Origin: Minwuiaceae bacterium
GTDB taxonomy: Bacteria > Pseudomonadota > Alphaproteobacteria > Minwuiales > Minwuiaceae
Assembly (NCBI GenBank): GCA_028278525.1
Contig: JANQEE010000062.1
Location: forward strand, 1 to 64,000
Length of the DNA stretch: 64,000 nucleotides
Direction: 5' to 3'
The first letter of the stretch is position 1. Every line of letters begins with the position of its first letter. A program made the position numbers and the translations under genes. The notes below the pieces were generated by a model. It ran no database searches. It saw only the letters and a list, made by a program, of their open reading frames with translations, and was not told the DNA's origin. This document shows positions 6,234 to 15,900 of the stretch, in pieces.

Positions 6234-8465
6234 ATGGCTACATTGAACGCCAATACATCGATTTCGATGGATGACGCGGAATTTCTGGATCTGTCGTGGT
6301 TCGACCTCGAGATTGACCTCACGCTATCCGACACGGACATAACCCTGGACAACGGCTACGGCGAGATAGAGCAGTTGTCCGGCAGCTTCGTCGTGGATCC
6401 CGCCAATCCGCTCAACCCGGACGGCACCGTCAATGTGACCGGCGGCACGGTTACCGGCTACCACGCCTCGATCGACTTCGAGACCCAATTCACCCTCGAC
6501 GATCTCAACGTCGATGCGGTGCAGGCCGCGTCCTTTATCAACGAAAGCAACGGCCCGGCCGTCGCCGCGCTGTTTCTGGCCGGCGACGATACGGTGGTCG
6601 GCAGCGATCAGAGCGATACGCTGCTGGGCTTTGCCGGCAACGACGAGATTTTCGGCATGACCGGCAATGACGTTCTGGACGGCGGCGCCGGCGACGACGT
6701 GCTCGATGGCGGCGCGGGTGCCGACACGGTCAATGGCGGCGCGGGCAATGACACGGCGGTGTTCGTCGTCGGTCAGCTGGGTCAGGCCGATATCTACGAC
6801 GGCGGCGTCGACACCGATACGCTGCGCATCGAGCTGACGTCGGCGCAGCACAGCGACCCCGCGATCCTGGCGGACCTGGAAGCGCTCGAGACCTTCATCG
6901 CGGAAAACAACGATTCGACCACCGCGGCCGGCGCGAGCCAGATGTTCGCCAACCTCGGTCTGCGGGTCAGTAACTTCGAGGCGCTCGAGATCTTCGTCGA
7001 CGGTAAGCCGCTCGGCGAAAATTCGGCCCCGACCGACATTCAGATGACCGGCGGCACGGTCGAAGAGAACAGCGCGGCGGGCACGGTGGTCGCCGCGCTT
7101 TCGGCGGTCGACCCGGACGCGGACGAGACCTTCTCCTACCGCCTGGTCGAAAACGGCGGCGGGCGGTTCGCCCTGGTCGGCAGCCAGATCGTGGTGGCCG
7201 AGGGCGCGGTGCTCGACTTCGAGACCACGCCGACCATCGACGTCCTGGTCGAAGTGACCGACAGCGCCGACAACGTTTTCCAGAAAACGCTGACGATTTC
7301 GCTCGGCGATGTCGGGGAAATCGTCGGCACGTCGGGCAACGACCGGCTGAACGGCACCGACGGTAACGACGTCATCGACGCCGGCGACGGCAACGACCGC
7401 ATCAGCGGTCGCGACGGCGACGACACCATCCTCGGCGGCGCCGGCAACGACCGGATCAGCGGCAACGACGGCGACGATACCATCGACGCCGGCACCGGCA
7501 ACGACCGCGTCTATGCCGGCGACGGCGACGACACGGTGATCGCCGGCGATGGCAACGACCGTGTCTACGGCTGGGACGGCGACGACACCATCGACGGCGG
7601 CGACGGCAACGACTACCTGAGCGGCGGCGACGGTAACGACACCCTGCTCGGCGGCGACGGCAACGACCGTCTGAGCGGCGGCGACGGGGACGACATCCTC
7701 GACGGCGGTACCGGCAACGACCGGATGAGCGGCGGCTGGGGCGACGACATCGTCGACGGCGGTGACGGCAACGACTATCTGTCCGGCAGTTGGGGTAACG
7801 ACACCCTGAACGGCGGCGAGGGTAACGACTACCTGCACGGCGGCTCCGGCGACGACGAGCTCAACGGCGGCGCGGGCAATGACGTGATGCGCGGCGGTTG
7901 GGGCGACGACGTCGTGAACGGCGGCGACGGCGACGATTACATGACCGGCTACTTCGGCGACGACGTCATGAACGGCGGCGACGGCGACGACCGCATAATC
8001 GCCGGTTCGGGCGAGGATACCGTCGATGCCGGCGACGGCAACGACTATGTCAGCGGCGGTTGGGGCGACGACATCGTGAACGGCGGCGCGGGCAACGATC
8101 ACCTGCGCGGCTCTTCCGGCGACGACGTTGTGAACGGTGGCGACGGTAACGACTACATCGACGGCGGTTCCGGCGACGACATCGTGAACGGCGGCGCGGG
8201 CGACGACTATCTGCGCGGCGGCTACCGCGGCGACGATACCTTCGTGTTCGAAAAGGGCTTCGGCAACGACTACGTGGCCGATTTCCGCGGCGGCGACGTG
8301 CTGGACTTCAGCGATTTCGAGATCACCTTCGACGATCTGACGCTGACCCAGGACGGCCGCGACACGGTGATCACCGTCGACGGCTTCGAAGACGACAGCG
8401 TCCGTCTCCGGCGCGTCGATGCCGACGACCTGGATCCGTTCAGCGACTTCATTCTGATCGCCTGA
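6234..8465 (+). CDS. RTX calcium-binding protein with cadherin-like domain
   Basis: 743 residues. The N-terminal ~130 residues are acidic and unrecognised. A first RTX block (LLGFAGNDEIFGMTGND onward) is followed by a spacer, then a cadherin-like repeat around NSAPTDIQMTGGTVEENSAA to LDFETTPTIDVLVEV. A long array of some 35 GGxGxDxUx-type nonapeptides (GNDYLSGGDGND and variants) forms a calcium-stabilised beta-roll. The end, FGNDYVADFRGGDVLDFSDF to DDSVRLRRVDADDL, is typical of the secretion-signal region of type I substrates. It is expected to be secreted to the surface or medium; no type I secretion genes lie in this window. ATG 6234 follows AGAGGG. Confidence 0.88.
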   Translation: MATLNANTSISMDDAEFLDLSWFDLEIDLTLSDTDITLDNGYGEIEQLSGSFVVDPANPLNPDGTVNVTGGTVTGYHASIDFETQFTLDDLNVDAVQAASFINESNGPAVAALFLAGDDTVVGSDQSDTLLGFAGNDEIFGMTGNDVLDGGAGDDVLDGGAGADTVNGGAGNDTAVFVVGQLGQADIYDGGVDTDTLRIELTSAQHSDPAILADLEALETFIAENNDSTTAAGASQMFANLGLRVSNFEALEIFVDGKPLGENSAPTDIQMTGGTVEENSAAGTVVAALSAVDPDADETFSYRLVENGGGRFALVGSQIVVAEGAVLDFETTPTIDVLVEVTDSADNVFQKTLTISLGDVGEIVGTSGNDRLNGTDGNDVIDAGDGNDRISGRDGDDTILGGAGNDRISGNDGDDTIDAGTGNDRVYAGDGDDTVIAGDGNDRVYGWDGDDTIDGGDGNDYLSGGDGNDTLLGGDGNDRLSGGDGDDILDGGTGNDRMSGGWGDDIVDGGDGNDYLSGSWGNDTLNGGEGNDYLHGGSGDDELNGGAGNDVMRGGWGDDVVNGGDGDDYMTGYFGDDVMNGGDGDDRIIAGSGEDTVDAGDGNDYVSGGWGDDIVNGGAGNDHLRGSSGDDVVNGGDGNDYIDGGSGDDIVNGGAGDDYLRGGYRGDDTFVFEKGFGNDYVADFRGGDVLDFSDFEITFDDLTLTQDGRDTVITVDGFEDDSVRLRRVDADDLDPFSDFILIA

Positions 8466-8492
8466 CCGGTTTCGGCCTCAGTTCGAAAGTCC

Positions 8493-8521
8493 GGGCCGGC
8501 CTCGCCTCGCGGGGCCGGCCC
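8493..8521. terminator. Bidirectional terminator-like hairpin between RTX and glycosyltransferase
   Basis: GGGCCGGCC (8493-8501) pairs with GGCCGGCCC (8513-8521) over an 11-base loop, followed by AAGGCTTTT. It lies between two convergent genes and may serve both. Confidence 0.5.
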
Positions 8522-8540
8522 AAGGCTTTTCGGCGGCGTT

Positions 8541-9767
8541 CTATAGAACCGCGATCAACGCCCTGACGACCTGTTCCAGGGTGTCTTCCGGCCGGACGTC
8601 GGCGTAACGGCTGCTGAAGGCCTTGACGTTGTCGCTGAACCGCTTGTCCGTCGTCAGCAGGTCGATCGCGCGGCCGTAGTCGAACCCGGCTTCCGCGCCG
8701 CCCGGTGACCCGGCATCCGGCGATCCGGCGCGCGGCGGCACCAGCCCAAGGCCGGCCTGCGCAACCCGGTACGACAGCATGGCCTGTTCGATAACGCCCG
8801 GCAGGCTCAGGATCGGCCGCCCGGCGGCCAGCGCGGCGCTGATCAGCCCGTGGCCGCCGTGGGTTACGACGATATCGCATTCCGCCAACGCGGCCGCCGC
8901 ATCGATTCTGTCGCCATACAGCCGGACCGGCCCGCCGGCTTTCGAAAGCCGGGCGGTCAGCGCCGGCGCGGCATTGCGGACATGAACGACGACGGACCTG
9001 TTCAGGCCCGCCAATCGGTCCAGCAACGCGGCCGTAGCCGGGTGTTCGCCGCTCAGGTAAGCGAAGACCCGCCCGTCGCCGCCCGCCGGCCATTCCGGGG
9101 CGATGCCCGGCGTCGGCTGCATCACCGGGCCCGGATGGCCGCGGTCCGGCCGGTCGGCGTAATGATCCAGCTCCGGCCAGGTGCAGGGCAGGGCGGCCGC
9201 GATGTCGAACAGGTCCGCGACGGCTTGCAACGGCGCCGCATCCTGGCCGGTCAACGCTTCGTTGGCCGCGGCCAGGAACCGCGCTTCCGTCTGCGCCAGG
9301 GCCGCTTCGTCGGCCTGCCGCCAGGGCAGGACCGTCGGCATCGGTGTCAGTGGCGGCGGCACGGCGAAGCCGGTGCCCAGCGCGGCCGCCCTCCGGTTGC
9401 CGGCGCGCGCGGCCAGCAGGGCCGTCGGCGCATGATCGGCGATGATCAGATCCGGCGACAGCGCGTCGAACAGGCTGCGCCAGGCGACGATCAGCGCGGT
9501 TATCGCGCCGCCGTCGCTCAGTCCGGACCGCATCAGGATATCGGCGTAGTTCAGCGCCGGCCCGGGCATGGCCGTGCCGCTCAGCCGGATCGGCGCCTGG
9601 TGGATGGCGAACCCGTGCCCGGCCAGCATGGCATGGGCCGTCAGCACGTCCCGCGCCGCCACCGAGACCTCGTGGCCCAGCGCGGCCAGCGCGCGCGCCA
9701 CCGGCGCCAGGCGGGCCAGATGGCCATAGCCCGCTCCCAGTTCCCAGCACATCAGGATACGGGCCAA
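8541..9767 (-). CDS. GT-B fold glycosyltransferase (UDP-glycosyltransferase/MurG-like)
   Basis: 408 residues. The N-terminal half starts with a glycine-rich loop, GAGYGHLARLAPVARALAALGHEV, typical of the acceptor-side Rossmann domain of GT-B enzymes. The C-terminal half carries the nucleotide-sugar site around DIVVTHGGHGLISAALAAG and RPILSLPGVIEQ, as in family GT1 and MurG-like enzymes. It should transfer a sugar from a nucleotide donor to an unknown acceptor. No membrane segments or signal are seen. It stands alone, convergent with the RTX gene and divergent from the subtilase. Confidence 0.8.
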   Translation of the reverse strand: MARILMCWELGAGYGHLARLAPVARALAALGHEVSVAARDVLTAHAMLAGHGFAIHQAPIRLSGTAMPGPALNYADILMRSGLSDGGAITALIVAWRSLFDALSPDLIIADHAPTALLAARAGNRRAAALGTGFAVPPPLTPMPTVLPWRQADEAALAQTEARFLAAANEALTGQDAAPLQAVADLFDIAAALPCTWPELDHYADRPDRGHPGPVMQPTPGIAPEWPAGGDGRVFAYLSGEHPATAALLDRLAGLNRSVVVHVRNAAPALTARLSKAGGPVRLYGDRIDAAAALAECDIVVTHGGHGLISAALAAGRPILSLPGVIEQAMLSYRVAQAGLGLVPPRAGSPDAGSPGGAEAGFDYGRAIDLLTTDKRFSDNVKAFSSRYADVRPEDTLEQVVRALIAVL

Positions 9768-9978
9768 GCGAGAACCTCCCCCATCGCGGTATCCGGAACA
9801 CTAGGGCCGGCGCCGTTAAGGGCGGCTTAAATCACCGTAAAGATTGAACAATTGCCGAGATATCATAATCATTTGGTTCGTTCTTCCCGTCGGCGATTTA
9901 GTCGTCCTTTAAGACTATTTTGATTGAGTGGAATGGCACGGAATTCTCAACCCGCAGCGTCCACAAGGCCGACCGTCC

Positions 9979-11289
9979 ATGCGTTTCACAGCCGCCGTTT
10001 GCGCCGCATTCATGGGATTGTCGATCCCCGGTATTTCCGTCTCCGCGGAAGCCGTGGGCTGCGTGCGCCTGCTTGAATACGATAAATCGGGCCGCGTGAT
10101 CGGCAGCAAGGGATCGGTCTGCACGGAAGGCGCCGCCGGCGCGTCGCAGCCGTCCGCCAGGCCCGATGGCCGCCGGGATCCGGCCTCGTCCGCCGCCGGA
10201 TCCGCGCGCACGGCCGCCCGGGACGATGCGATGCCCGGCGAATTGCTGGTGCTCGATCCGCCGCGCGGCTTTGCCCGCGCCGTTCGCGGCCTGGGCTTCG
10301 CGGTGTTGGAGCGTGCGGCGCTCGGCAATCTGGACATGTCGGTCGCCCGGGTGAAGGTGCCCGCGCGGCTTGGAACCGACGCGGCCGGCCGCCGGCTCCT
10401 GGCCCGCTACCCGGGCCTCACCGTCGACGCCAATCCGCTGTTCGAGGCGGCGGAACGCTCCGTCTCCGACAGTTTCGCCCGGGCGGCGATCGGTTGGCGG
10501 GCGGTGCCGCCGAACTGCGGTCGCGGCATTCGGCTCGGCATGATCGATGCGGCGATCGATCTCAACCACCCGGCGCTGGCGGGGCAGGACATCGTCTACC
10601 GCTCGTTTCATGGGCCGGACCGCCGCCCGGCCAAGCCCGATCACGGCACGGCCATTGCCGCCATGATGGCCGGCCGGCCGGACGACAACGGCTGGGGCGG
10701 CCTGTTGCCGGGGATGGCGCTCAGGGCCGCGAACATGTTCGAAGTGGATTCGTCCGGCCGCGTGGTCGGCAGCGCGATCGGCCTGGTCAAGGCTGTCGAC
10801 TGGATGGTGTCGGAACGGGTGCACGCTCTGAACCTCTCCATCGCCGGTTCCGACAACCGCGTCACCCGTAAGGTCTTCGAACGCGCCCGCAAGAAGGGCC
10901 TGATCATGGTCGCGGCGGCGGGCAACTGGGGCCGCGCCGACCGGCCCGCTTTCCCGGCCGCCTATCCGCATGTCGTCGCGGTCACGGCCGTGGGCGAACA
11001 CCGCAACGTCTACCGCCACGCCAACCGCGGCGGCTATATCGACTTCGCGGCCCCGGGCGTCGCGCTCTGGACCGCGGTGCCGGGCGGCGGCCGTTTCCAA
11101 AGCGGCACGTCCTTCGCGGCGCCCTATGTCAGCGTCCTGCTGGCGGCGGAAGTCGCCCGTGGCGTGCCGGCGGACGCGCGTTTGCTGCGCGACCGTCTCC
11201 GTTCCAACACCGTCGACCTCGGCGCGCCCGGCCACGACGACGTCTACGGCTGGGGCCTGATCGACCGCCAGCCCGACTGCGCCGGCTGA
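9979..11289 (+). CDS. Secreted S8 (subtilisin-like) serine protease
   Basis: 436 residues from ATG 9979, which begins a signal peptide (MRFTAAVCAAFMGLSIPGISVSA). A low-complexity linker rich in Ala/Arg/Pro (about 50-85) and a propeptide-like segment (about 85-165) precede the catalytic domain. The triad is Asp190 (GMIDAAIDLNHP), His222 (DHGTAIAAMMAG) and Ser378 (QSGTSFAAPY), with the oxyanion Asn316 in AAAGNW. All are intact, so an active endopeptidase is expected. It is exported; the last residues, including a terminal cysteine pair with CG upstream, may form a disulfide. It is monocistronic, with an AT-rich promoter region upstream. Confidence 0.9.
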   Translation: MRFTAAVCAAFMGLSIPGISVSAEAVGCVRLLEYDKSGRVIGSKGSVCTEGAAGASQPSARPDGRRDPASSAAGSARTAARDDAMPGELLVLDPPRGFARAVRGLGFAVLERAALGNLDMSVARVKVPARLGTDAAGRRLLARYPGLTVDANPLFEAAERSVSDSFARAAIGWRAVPPNCGRGIRLGMIDAAIDLNHPALAGQDIVYRSFHGPDRRPAKPDHGTAIAAMMAGRPDDNGWGGLLPGMALRAANMFEVDSSGRVVGSAIGLVKAVDWMVSERVHALNLSIAGSDNRVTRKVFERARKKGLIMVAAAGNWGRADRPAFPAAYPHVVAVTAVGEHRNVYRHANRGGYIDFAAPGVALWTAVPGGGRFQSGTSFAAPYVSVLLAAEVARGVPADARLLRDRLRSNTVDLGAPGHDDVYGWGLIDRQPDCAG

Positions 11290-11439
11290 TCCCACCGATC
11301 CCACCGATCCCGTTCTAGGACCGGCGTTCAAGCTGCTCCAGGCTCGTGCGGACCCGTGACAAACACCACATAGATCGCTGGCGGCCCATGAAATCATGGC
11401 TTCGTGGCGTACGGCATGATCATCGTGGAGCGACGCGCC

Positions 11440-11618
11440 ATGGAGAAATCCCGCAAAGCGCCCGGATCTTTCGAAGAGACCTATCCCCGCTACCCCTTTG
11501 CCGATCTGGTCAGGCTCGGACTCGGCATCGCCTGTTGGATCGTCGTCTTGCGCGGAAAGCGCGCACCGGACTGCAAAACCGATGCTGTCCGGCCAAGCGG
11601 GAAGCCGCCCGCCTCATT
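11440..11618 (+). pseudogene. Possible small membrane ORF interrupted by a palindromic repeat
   Basis: An ATG nine bases after GGAG opens a frame reading MEKSRKAPGSFEETYPRY and then a hydrophobic stretch LVRLGLGIACWIVVL. The frame then runs into the 30-bp palindrome at 11619-11648 and continues as meaningless low-complexity sequence to 11886. This fits a small single-pass membrane protein whose 3' end was replaced by the repeat, but chance cannot be excluded. Confidence 0.28.
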
Positions 11619-11648
11619 CCCTCTCCCCCCGCGCGCGGGGGGAGAGGG
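11619..11648. repeat. 30-bp perfect palindrome
   Basis: The block starting CCCTCTCCCCCCGCG is followed at once by its exact reverse complement, with no loop, and then by GTCAGGGTGAGGGGGG. It belongs to the type of dispersed palindrome common in GC-rich proteobacterial genomes. Only one copy is in the window. Confidence 0.7.
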
Positions 11649-11737
11649 TCAGGGTGAGGGGGGTGTCGAAGCCGGTCGCCGTCCTTGTCGAAGCATGCCC
11701 ACCCAGTGGAACTGCGCCGAATGGGAGCCCCGATCCC

Positions 11738-12568
11738 TTACGTCTTCAGCGGCACGGCCCGTCTTCGGGCGAATCCAAGCAGACCCAGACCGATGCCCAA
11801 CAAAGCGAGGCCGGTCGGTTCCGGAACGTCGTCGGTTTGATCGACCATACCGAAGGCCACGTTGTCGACGGCGACAAGCGCGTTGAAGCCGCTGGAAACG
11901 CGAATGCTCGTAATCAGGTCGGTATCGGAAATGACGCCGAAAAAGCTATCGATCGTGTTCCCGGCGAAGACAGCCGCGTCCAACAACCCGCCTGCGCCGA
12001 AAACCGAAATCACGATGTTCGACGGATTGACCAAACTGGCCACGTCGAAGCCAACCGCATTGACCGCATCGGTGAACACGATATCCAGCGCATCGCCAAG
12101 GAAGTACGGCGTCAGTTTCTTGCTTGCCGCACCCAGATAACCGTCGCCGACCGCGATCAGGCCATTGAGGTGGCCACCGGGATTATCGACAAACTGAATG
12201 CCGCCCTGGATATCGCCGGCCGAGAAAACCGCATTGTTTGTCATGCTGTCCAAGGGAGCTGGAAATCCCCAGGAAGAATTGGCTGGGACATTGGCCGACT
12301 CGAAGTCCTCGAGCGCGAGACCCGGAGCGGCCGCGTCAAACGCACCACGGTCGCCGAATGTTACGGTTGCGGCGTTGGAAATCCCCACCGTGCCGAACGT
12401 TACGAACGCCGCGCCGGCAAGGGCTATCGCGAGCCTCTTCAACAGCGTCGGGCGAAGCGTCGAATCTGGTTTTACGGTTTCTCGCCGATTGCATCCGGCA
12501 TCGATTTCCGGACCTGCGGCACCCGGGCCGAACAAGGCGGCCAGCAAACTCGTGCCTTCGATCTTCAT
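11738..12568 (-). CDS. PEP-CTERM sorting-domain protein 1
   Basis: 276 residues. The C-terminus has the PEP-CTERM signal: DVPEPTGLALLGIGLGLLGF, a hydrophobic helix, then the basic cluster ARRRAVPLKT. The mature part (ATVTFGDRGAFDAAAPGLALEDFE onward) resembles extracellular beta-sandwich PEP-CTERM proteins. Exosortase would cleave and anchor or release it at the surface; no exosortase gene is in the window. The start at ATG 12568 has a strong AGGAG site, but puts ~42 residues before the evident signal peptide (LLKRLAIALAGAAFVTFGTVGISNA), an unusual extension; a TTG just before KRLAIAL is an alternative without a ribosome site. Confidence 0.85.
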   Translation of the reverse strand: MKIEGTSLLAALFGPGAAGPEIDAGCNRRETVKPDSTLRPTLLKRLAIALAGAAFVTFGTVGISNAATVTFGDRGAFDAAAPGLALEDFESANVPANSSWGFPAPLDSMTNNAVFSAGDIQGGIQFVDNPGGHLNGLIAVGDGYLGAASKKLTPYFLGDALDIVFTDAVNAVGFDVASLVNPSNIVISVFGAGGLLDAAVFAGNTIDSFFGVISDTDLITSIRVSSGFNALVAVDNVAFGMVDQTDDVPEPTGLALLGIGLGLLGFARRRAVPLKT

Positions 12569-12596
12569 TACATACTCCTGTGCTACGCTACGATAA

Positions 12597-12650
12597 ACAT
12601 ATGTATCGCAAATTCCGTGCCAAATTGGCAACTATTTGCGGTACATATGT
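12597..12650. promoter_or_regulatory. Large nested palindrome just upstream of PEP-CTERM gene 1
   Basis: ACATATGTATCGCAAAT (12597-12613) and ATTTGCGGTACATATGT (12634-12650) are inverted repeats with one mismatch in 17. Inside lies a second palindrome, GCCAAATTGGC (12619-12629), on the same axis. It ends 29 bases before the start codon, so it may be an operator for a dimeric regulator or a leader hairpin. Confidence 0.6.
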
Positions 12651-12685
12651 AAATTGAAATGGTCGGTGTCGGCGGTAATCATGTT

Positions 12686-12703
12686 TGTAAACTTTTCCGA
12701 CAC
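12686..12703 (-). promoter_or_regulatory. TGTAAA-N6-CGACAC element upstream of PEP-CTERM gene 1
   Basis: TGTAAACTTTTCCGACAC on the plus strand (GTGTCG-N6-TTTACA in the direction of the gene) lies about 118 bp upstream of the start codon. The same spaced pair occurs twice upstream of the other PEP-CTERM gene, at 23095 and 23208. Confidence 0.55.
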
Positions 12704-12826
12704 AATGCCGCGCGCAATACGACCGTCGACGCTGCCGAAATGGGAAAACCCCATTGAAGCAACCTGTTCCGGTGGGATCTCGACGCGGTCTAGGGTGTAA
12801 GATCTCCCAACGTGCCGTCCCACCGC

Positions 12827-12894
12827 GTCATTCCGGCGAAGGCCGGAATCCAGGACGGACGGTTGTTATGGATTCCGGCCTCCGCCGGAATGAC
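12827..12894. repeat. Paired inverted GTCATTCCGGC repeat, copy A
   Basis: A unit GTCATTCCGGCGAAGGCCGG followed by AATCCA, then its inverted partner ending CGCCGGAATGAC about 20 bases later. It is itself a hairpin and the whole forms a larger one. Related copies lie at 19799, 20197 and 20932. It sits downstream of the cyclase gene. Confidence 0.85.
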
Positions 12895-12945
12895 TGTGTA
12901 GAGGGCGCCGCATCCCGACTAGGCCCTTAGGCGCCTCGCGAACCG

Positions 12946-15900
12946 TTACCGCAACAACGCTTCCGACTGCTCCAGCCAGTAGGGCATGCCCAGGTCGCGA
13001 TACATCGTGGCGGCTTTGGCGATCTGCTCGTCGGCCTCCGGTTGTCTCCGGCACTGCCGGTAGACCTGCCCAAGGCCGAAATGGCAATGCGCGACCAGTG
13101 GGTGCATGCCCAGCGGCTCCGCCAGCGCCCGCGCCGCCTGGTAATGGCCCTCGGCGACGGTCGGCTCCGGCACGTCGGAATGCAGGGCGATTTCGCCCAG
13201 CAGCCGCAGGGCGTGCGCTTCGTGGCCCTGTTCTTCCCGTTTGCGGGCCAGCGCCAGGGCGCGTTCCGTCGCGGTTTTCGCCTCTTCCATGCGGCCGGCC
13301 AGGAACAGCGCCTCGCCCAATTGCACGCCGACCAGCGACCGAAACAGACCTAATCCCATGGATTGGTAGTCGGCCACGGCCTGTCGCAGCAACGGCAGGC
13401 CCTCCGCGGTCCGGCCGGACAGCGCGTAGGCGTGGCCAAGGAAGCCCGTAATGAATGGCGAGAGGTAGGTGAGGTTCCATTCGCGGATGATCGAATGCGC
13501 CTTCTCCAGCGCGTCCACCGCTTGATCGAACTCCCCCTTCACGTCGTAGAAGTACCCCAGGTCGTAGTAGATATGGGCGATGTTGAACGGATGCCCGACA
13601 TCCTCGGCGATTTCCAGGGCGGTCTCGCCATGGCGCATCGCTTCGTCGAATTCGCCGCGTTCGGCCAGGGCCCAGACCAGCCAGGATCGGGATATCACGG
13701 CGGGCACGAACGGCAGGCCGCAGCGCTGGCGGCTCAGGTCGCCGGTCAGGGAATCGGCGACTTTCTGGAAATAGGCCTCGGCCTGTCGGCAGTCGCCCGA
13801 TGTGACGGTGGCGCAGCCAAGGTAGAAGTATGCGCCGATCTCCAGCGACAGATCCTGTGACGCTTCGTTGATCGCCAGCGCGGTTTCGGCCGCCGCCCGT
13901 GCATCCGCGGCCCGGCCGAGCTGCCAAAGGCTGGCGCTTCGGAAAACCGACACCCAGCCGATGCGGATCTGGTCGTCGATCTTCTTCGCCACCTGTTCCG
14001 CGTCGTGCAGGTGGGGCAGGATCTCCTCGAAGGCGCCGATCGACCAAAGCGCGTTCCGTAGTTCGAACCGGAGGTCGATCCCCCGCTCCAGGGACTCGCG
14101 GGTTTCCGGCAGCCGGGCGCCGGCCGCCAGCGCCTGCTCGAACAACGCCGCCGCCTCGCGCACGGCGGCGCGGTCCATGGCCTTCAGGCCGGCCTGCTGC
14201 AGATACGTGAACGCCTTGTCCCATACTTCGCCCTGATAGGCGTGATGGGCCAGCAGGTCGGTCCGCTCGGCCGATGGGTCGCCCGCCCGCGCTTCCAGAA
14301 CGTCCGCGATCGTGGCATGCAGCCGGCGCCGCCGGCTGATCAGAATGGTGTCGTAGGCGGCGTCCTGAACCAGCGAATGCTTGAAGGTATAGGTCGCGTC
14401 CGGCGGAACGCCGCGGCGGAACACCAGCCCCGACTGGACCAGACGTTCCAGCGAAGCATGGATTTCCGGTTCGGTCTTGTTGGTGACGGCGGCCAGCAGG
14501 TCAAAGGAAAATTCCCGGCCGACGACCGCGCCGATCTGGGCAATCTCCTTGGCTTCGTCCAGCCTGTCCAGCCGCGCCACCAGCGAGGATTGAAGCGTTG
14601 CCGGTATCACCGCGTCGGCGGCCGGCTCGTCCTTCGACACATAGCTTTCCAGAACCGACTTGGTCAGTTCCTCAACGTACAAAGGCACGCCGTCGGCGCG
14701 GACGACGATCCGGTCGATGATCGCGTCCATCAGCTCCTGGCCGCCGACCGAGTGCGCGATCTCCGCCGCCTGCTTGCGGCCGAGCCTGTTCAGCGCGATC
14801 AGCGACAGGTGCGGGTGGCCGGACCAGGGCGGCGTATATTCCGGACGGTAGTTGATCACCATGAATACGGCCTGGTCGGTGATCCGCGGCATGATCTCCG
14901 CTACGTAGTCGCTCATCGACGGGTCGATCCAGTGCGCGTCTTCCACGACCAGCAGCACGGGGCGGTGTTTGCTAAGGGCGATCACCTGATCGGTCATGGC
15001 CTCGATGGTTCGGTGACGCAACTGTTGCGGCGTCAGATCCAGCGGGCCGAAACGGTCCTCGCCGGGGACGGACAGCAGGGCGGCGAACAGCGGCATGATC
15101 GCGTCGATGTCAGCATCGGTTCGCCCCAGCAACGCTTCCAGCTTGTCCAGCTTGGCGTCGCTGCTGTCTTGATTGGAGATGCCCGCGGCGCGCTGCAGTC
15201 TCTGGATGACGGGATAGAACGCGCTGTTGCTGTGGTGCGGCGAGCATTGGTAATACAGGTTGAAGCGCCGGTCATTGCCGATCTTCTTCCTGAAGTCCTG
15301 CAGCATCCGCGACTTGCCGATCCCGGCTTCGCCGGACAGCAGCACGATCTGGCCCTCGCCTGCCTTCGCCAGGTCCCAGCGCTCCCGCAACAGGCCAAGC
15401 TCGTGCTCGCGGCCGACCAACCGGGTCAGTGCCGCCCCGTGCGCCGCCTCGAACCGGCTCTCGACCGCGCTGGCGCCGATCACGCGCCAAACGCGGATGT
15501 CCTCGGAAAATCCTTTCAGGCGATGCGGGCCCAGGTCGTCCAGCTCGAACGTCGTGCCGAGCAGGTGCCAGGTAAGCGAATCGATCACCACCTGGCCCGG
15601 CGCGGCGACCCCCTGCAGGCGGGCCGCCAGGTTCGGCGTTTCCCCGACCACCGCCTCCATGTCCCAGGCGACTTCGCCGACCAGGTCGCCGACCACCACA
15701 TGGCCCGTGGCGATGCCGGCTCTGGCGTGTAAGCTTTCGTCCTGGCCAAGGCTCAGCGTTTCGACCGCCGCCACCGCGTCCAGCGCGGCCCGAACCGCCC
15801 GTTCCGCTTCGTCCTCGTAGGCGCGGGGCCAGCCGAAATAGGCAAGCACGCCGTCGCCCATGAATCGGGCGACGTAGCCTCCGTACCGCCGGACGGCATT

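Noticed and set aside
6324-8102. Long minus-strand ORF (592 codons) opposite the RTX gene
   Set aside because: It is the mirror of the GC-rich RTX repeats (endless VAVAAVHDVV-like repeats) and has no ribosome site; the plus strand has clear RTX structure.
9898-11397. 499-codon minus-strand ORF opposite the subtilase
   Set aside because: Arg/Ala-rich shadow frame; the plus-strand frame has an intact protease triad and signal peptide.
11560-11605. GGACTGCAAAACC, like a tRNA-Cys anticodon arm
   Set aside because: No acceptor stem, D-arm or TPsiC-arm (GTTCGA) fits around it.
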